7,503 nucleotides of DNA. Source: Bacteroidales bacterium UBA1256 (GTDB taxonomy: Bacteria > Bacteroidota > Bacteroidia > Bacteroidales > Paludibacteraceae). Positions 6,198-7,503 of this stretch are shown here, piece by piece. The notes under the pieces are model-generated. The model was not told the origin of the DNA. It did no database searches and saw nothing but the letters and a program-made list of their open reading frames with translations. The stretch covers positions 11,101 to 18,603 of the forward strand of contig DBVU01000108.1 in NCBI GenBank assembly GCA_002308195.1, given 5' to 3'. Made by a program: the position numbers and the translations under genes. Each line of letters starts with the position of its first letter. The stretch's first letter is position 1.

Positions 6198-6427
6198 CGC
6201 AAAGGTTTTTATGACCTATGTCGTTGAACTCAGCAGCGTTAAAAAGTGAGGACATAGAAATTTAGCGTTTGCTATATTTTGGAAGCCGTTCATTTCTCGA
6301 CAACTTGAATTTCTATGTTTCCATAAATATTGCGAAACGCTCACGCACCGCGTGGGCTTTCTGCATATTGGACATAGAGGGAGTCGAGACCCGAACGGAC
6401 CAATGGCACCTAGCCTGCGCTTTTTTA
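6198..6427 (+). ncRNA. candidate structured small RNA (possibly Bacteroidales-1/6S-like)
   Basis: The region runs from a consensus promoter to a T6 run at 6421-6426, with no plausible coding frame. Complementary segments: 6198-6201 with 6416-6419 and 6203-6206 with 6408-6411 (closing stem next to the T run); CTATGTC 6216-6222 with GACATAG 6371-6377; a perfect 11-bp ACATAGAAATT 6252-6262 with 6308-6318; and a hairpin 6339-6346/6350-6357 (8 bp, loop ACC). The pairing of the predicted 5' end with the bases before the T run supports a discrete transcript of about 230 nt. A promoter-defined, terminator-ended RNA in Bacteroidales recalls the Bacteroidales-1 RNA, which has been proposed to be the 6S RNA of this group; I cannot confirm the identity by sequence. 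It lacks the hallmarks of tmRNA, RNase P RNA and 4.5S RNA. Confidence 0.55.
6405..6427 (+). terminator. possible transcript end of the small RNA (weak stem plus T6)
   Basis: Six T residues (6421-6426) follow TGCGC. The local hairpin is poor (GGC 6405-6407 with GCC 6413-6415), but the bases before the T run can pair with the predicted RNA 5' end (6198-6206), so the closing stem could serve as the terminator stem. The T run alone is moderate evidence. Confidence 0.35.
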
Positions 6428-6517
6428 TGTGTATACACGCGAACAATATAAACCTAATACAATGGAGAATGCCGAAAGCCGAATAATAAAGTGGAGGCAA
6501 AATTAAATAATTCAAAA

Positions 6518-6934
6518 ATGGAACTAGAAGTAATTTCTCAAGACAAAGAATTTATTGGCAAGCATCCAGTGCAGAGCGAGTTATATGTAGCATTACAAAG
6601 TCGTATAATAAAAAAAATGCAAACCGAGCAGCATAATAAAAAAATATATGAAATGTATGTTCGCATATCAAGTCCAATGAATAAAAAAGGTGTCATTAGA
6701 CTCGCTTGTGCTCATCCTGCTCATGGACTGGACTCTACCCATATAATGTTAGGAGAACGAACCCGAAAGGAATTAGCAGTTAAAGAGTATGATAAAGTGA
6801 CATTAGAAAATGTATCAAAGTGGCGTTTCTTGTATGAGCATCCAGAAACAAGTATCCGTGTTGCTTTTATAGTATCTATGCTATCAATAGTATTAGGTGT
6901 TACCGCGATTATATTGACAATAATTTATAACTAA
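6518..6934 (+). CDS. unrecognised small protein with one C-terminal transmembrane anchor
   Basis: 138 residues from ATG 6518; the frame extends to GTG 6491, which would add nine residues. I favour the ATG because it follows an A-rich leader typical of Bacteroidota starts, whereas a GGAGG at 6493-6497 is too far from it to count as a ribosome binding site. The N-terminal half is charged and possibly helical (LQSRIIKKMQTEQHNKK). A central part with alternating strands reads YVRISSPMNKKGVIRL, then HIMLGERTRKELAVKEYDKVTLENV. The spacing of this last segment resembles a double-psi or AbrB-like small beta-barrel (hydrophobic, R..L.V...D.V.L), a weak similarity only. The last about 23 residues form one hydrophobic helix (VAFIVSMLSIVLGVTAIILTIIY), so the protein is probably tail-anchored with its bulk in the cytoplasm. 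The gene is visibly AT-rich compared with the left operon. The LRR gene starts 15 bp downstream. No family is recognised. Confidence 0.7.
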   Translation: MELEVISQDKEFIGKHPVQSELYVALQSRIIKKMQTEQHNKKIYEMYVRISSPMNKKGVIRLACAHPAHGLDSTHIMLGERTRKELAVKEYDKVTLENVSKWRFLYEHPETSIRVAFIVSMLSIVLGVTAIILTIIYN

Positions 6935-6949
6935 AAATGTTTTACAATT

Positions 6950-7503
6950 ATGAAAAAACTATTTACTATCCTATTAGCTATAGTGGCAAATATAGGAATG
7001 TCACTAGCGTACATACAAGTCGGAAACTTGTATTATTCAGACTACGATGGTAATGGAATAGCAGTTGAAGTTGTAGATTGTCCTCGAGATTTAAGCGGTG
7101 ATGTTGTTATTCCGTCCTCTGTAACCTACGATGGGAGAGTATATCGCGTCGTAAGAATTGGAGAGAAAGCTTTCTATAGTTGCGAAAGTTTGACCTCTGT
7201 GACGATTCCCAATAGCGTCACAAGCATTGGTAAAGAGGCTTTCCATTATTGCAGAGCATTGAATACTGTCGAAATCCCAAATAGCGTCACATCCATCGAA
7301 GAGGATGCTTTCTGTTTTTGCGACGGAATGACGGGCGAACTAATTATCCCAAACAGTGTGACGAGCATTGGCAGTGGCGCTTTTGATGGTTGCAGCAGTT
7401 TGACTTCTATTACTATTTCAAATAGCATTACAAACATTGAATCTGGAGTTTTCGGCTATTGTCATGGTTTGTCTTCTATAACTATTCCCAATAGCGTCAC
7501 AAG
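6950..7503 (+). CDS. BspA-like secreted leucine-rich-repeat protein (LRR_5), 3' end outside window
   Basis: The open frame from ATG 6950 continues past the window end (184 codons visible). The signal peptide is MKKLFTILLAIVANIGMSLA with likely cleavage after residue 20. A short beta-rich lead-in (21-70, containing Y-Y-S-D-Y-D-G-N-G) precedes repeats of about 23 residues of the form IPNSVTSIGxxAFxxCxxLTSVT. The Pro of each unit falls at 87, 110, 134, (Ser) 157 and 180. This is the LRR_5/BspA family of Bacteroidales and Treponema, whose members are surface or secreted proteins involved in adhesion or binding to host or polymer. The third repeat is one residue longer than the others. The C-terminus, where a sorting domain or anchor would lie, is not visible. 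It follows the small membrane-anchored gene by 15 bp and may be co-transcribed with it. Confidence 0.9.
   Translation, partial: MKKLFTILLAIVANIGMSLAYIQVGNLYYSDYDGNGIAVEVVDCPRDLSGDVVIPSSVTYDGRVYRVVRIGEKAFYSCESLTSVTIPNSVTSIGKEAFHYCRALNTVEIPNSVTSIEEDAFCFCDGMTGELIIPNSVTSIGSGAFDGCSSLTSITISNSITNIESGVFGYCHGLSSITIPNSVT
7205..7503 (+). repeat. tandem 69-72 bp LRR-coding repeats
   Basis: The word CCCAATAGCGTCACAAG and variants recur with spacings of 69, 72, 69 and 69 bases. ATTCCCAATAGCGTCACAAG is identical at 7205-7224 and 7484-7503. The near-identity at DNA level suggests recent repeat duplication within the LRR gene. The array runs off the window. Confidence 0.8.

Larger units (their letters stand above)
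6088..6203. repeat. pair of identical 13-bp palindromic elements at the two divergent promoters
   Basis: TTTGCGCCGCAAA occurs on the plus strand at 6191-6203 and on the minus strand at 6100-6088. Each copy is a 6-bp inverted repeat (TTTGCG/CGCAAA) around one central base, and each begins in the TTTG of its promoter's -7 box. Both predicted transcripts therefore begin CGCAAA. It may be an operator or simply a favoured promoter/initiation sequence. Confidence 0.75.

Noticed and set aside
6198..6427. Identification as tmRNA, RNase P RNA or 4.5S RNA
   Set aside because: No tRNA-like ends or tag reading frame, none of the conserved RNase P core words, and no SRP-type GGAAGCAG apical loop were found.
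6360..6432. tRNA-like sequence on the minus strand (GGGTCTCGACTCCC resembles a T-arm and is followed by a CCA)
   Set aside because: The T-loop would have eight bases, there is no discriminator base, no D- or anticodon arm can be drawn, and the interval to a matching acceptor strand is too short. It is better explained as part of the plus-strand small RNA.
6429..6438. GTGTATACAC perfect palindrome
   Set aside because: Ten bases of palindrome directly after the T run are expected by chance fairly often and no promoter is seen beside it.
6269..6451. 60-codon open frame on the plus strand
   Set aside because: It covers the structured RNA and its T run, has no leader or recognisable protein character and looks like chance.
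6462..6506. 15-codon upstream open frame before the membrane-anchored gene
   Set aside because: Short, no similarity that I can judge, and its end overlaps the GTG alternative start; not enough to call a leader peptide.
1..7503. CRISPR array, insertion sequence or integrase
   Set aside because: No regularly spaced direct repeats other than the LRR units, and no transposase or recombinase motifs in any frame.

Overview
The window looks like Bacteroidales (Bacteroidota) chromosome. The evidence is a SusC/BtuB-like TonB-dependent receptor C-terminus, a lipoprotein with an acidic export signal after its cysteine, a BspA-type leucine-rich-repeat protein, start codons behind A-rich leaders rather than strong Shine-Dalgarno sites, and two promoters that fit the Bacteroidota consensus (TTTG, 20 bp, TAnnTTTG). 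Genus cannot be named from this sequence.

Layout. Positions 1-1086 (+) hold the 3' part of a TonB-dependent receptor. It runs tail to tail, with 3 bp between stop codons, into a six-gene minus-strand block (6083 down to 1090). In transcription order the block is: queH (epoxyqueuosine reductase); a surface lipoprotein with a Cthe_2159-type right-handed beta-helix; a small exported protein with YD-like tracts; a VTC-domain polyphosphate polymerase; a DUF4956 inner-membrane protein; and a DUF2490 outer-membrane beta-barrel. Junctions are +4, +6, -26, +16 and -4 bp, so a single transcript from the promoter in front of queH is likely.

The last five genes form a plausible envelope-spanning set: a cytoplasmic polymerase, an inner-membrane partner, a small exported protein, an outer-membrane barrel and a polymer-binding surface lipoprotein. 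My main hypothesis is that they make, move and display a polyphosphate-like or phosphate-containing polymer. Only the VTC assignment and the VTC-DUF4956 pairing rest on family knowledge; the export model is inference.

Positions 6084-6517 are a divergent intergenic region. Two back-to-back promoters share an identical 13-bp palindromic sequence at the -7 box and are predicted to start transcripts with the same first six bases. The rightward promoter leads into a sequence rich in pairing potential (about 6198-6427) that ends in a T6 run, probably a small RNA, possibly the Bacteroidales 6S/Bacteroidales-1 RNA. To its right are an AT-rich gene for an unrecognised protein with one C-terminal membrane anchor, and a secreted LRR_5 (BspA-like) protein cut by the window end.

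The queH gene is also unusual. It carries two in-frame segments that look like intergenic repeat DNA translated into protein: three copies of a heptamer, and a GC-rich palindrome encoding Pro-Pro-Leu-Pro-Glu-Gly.
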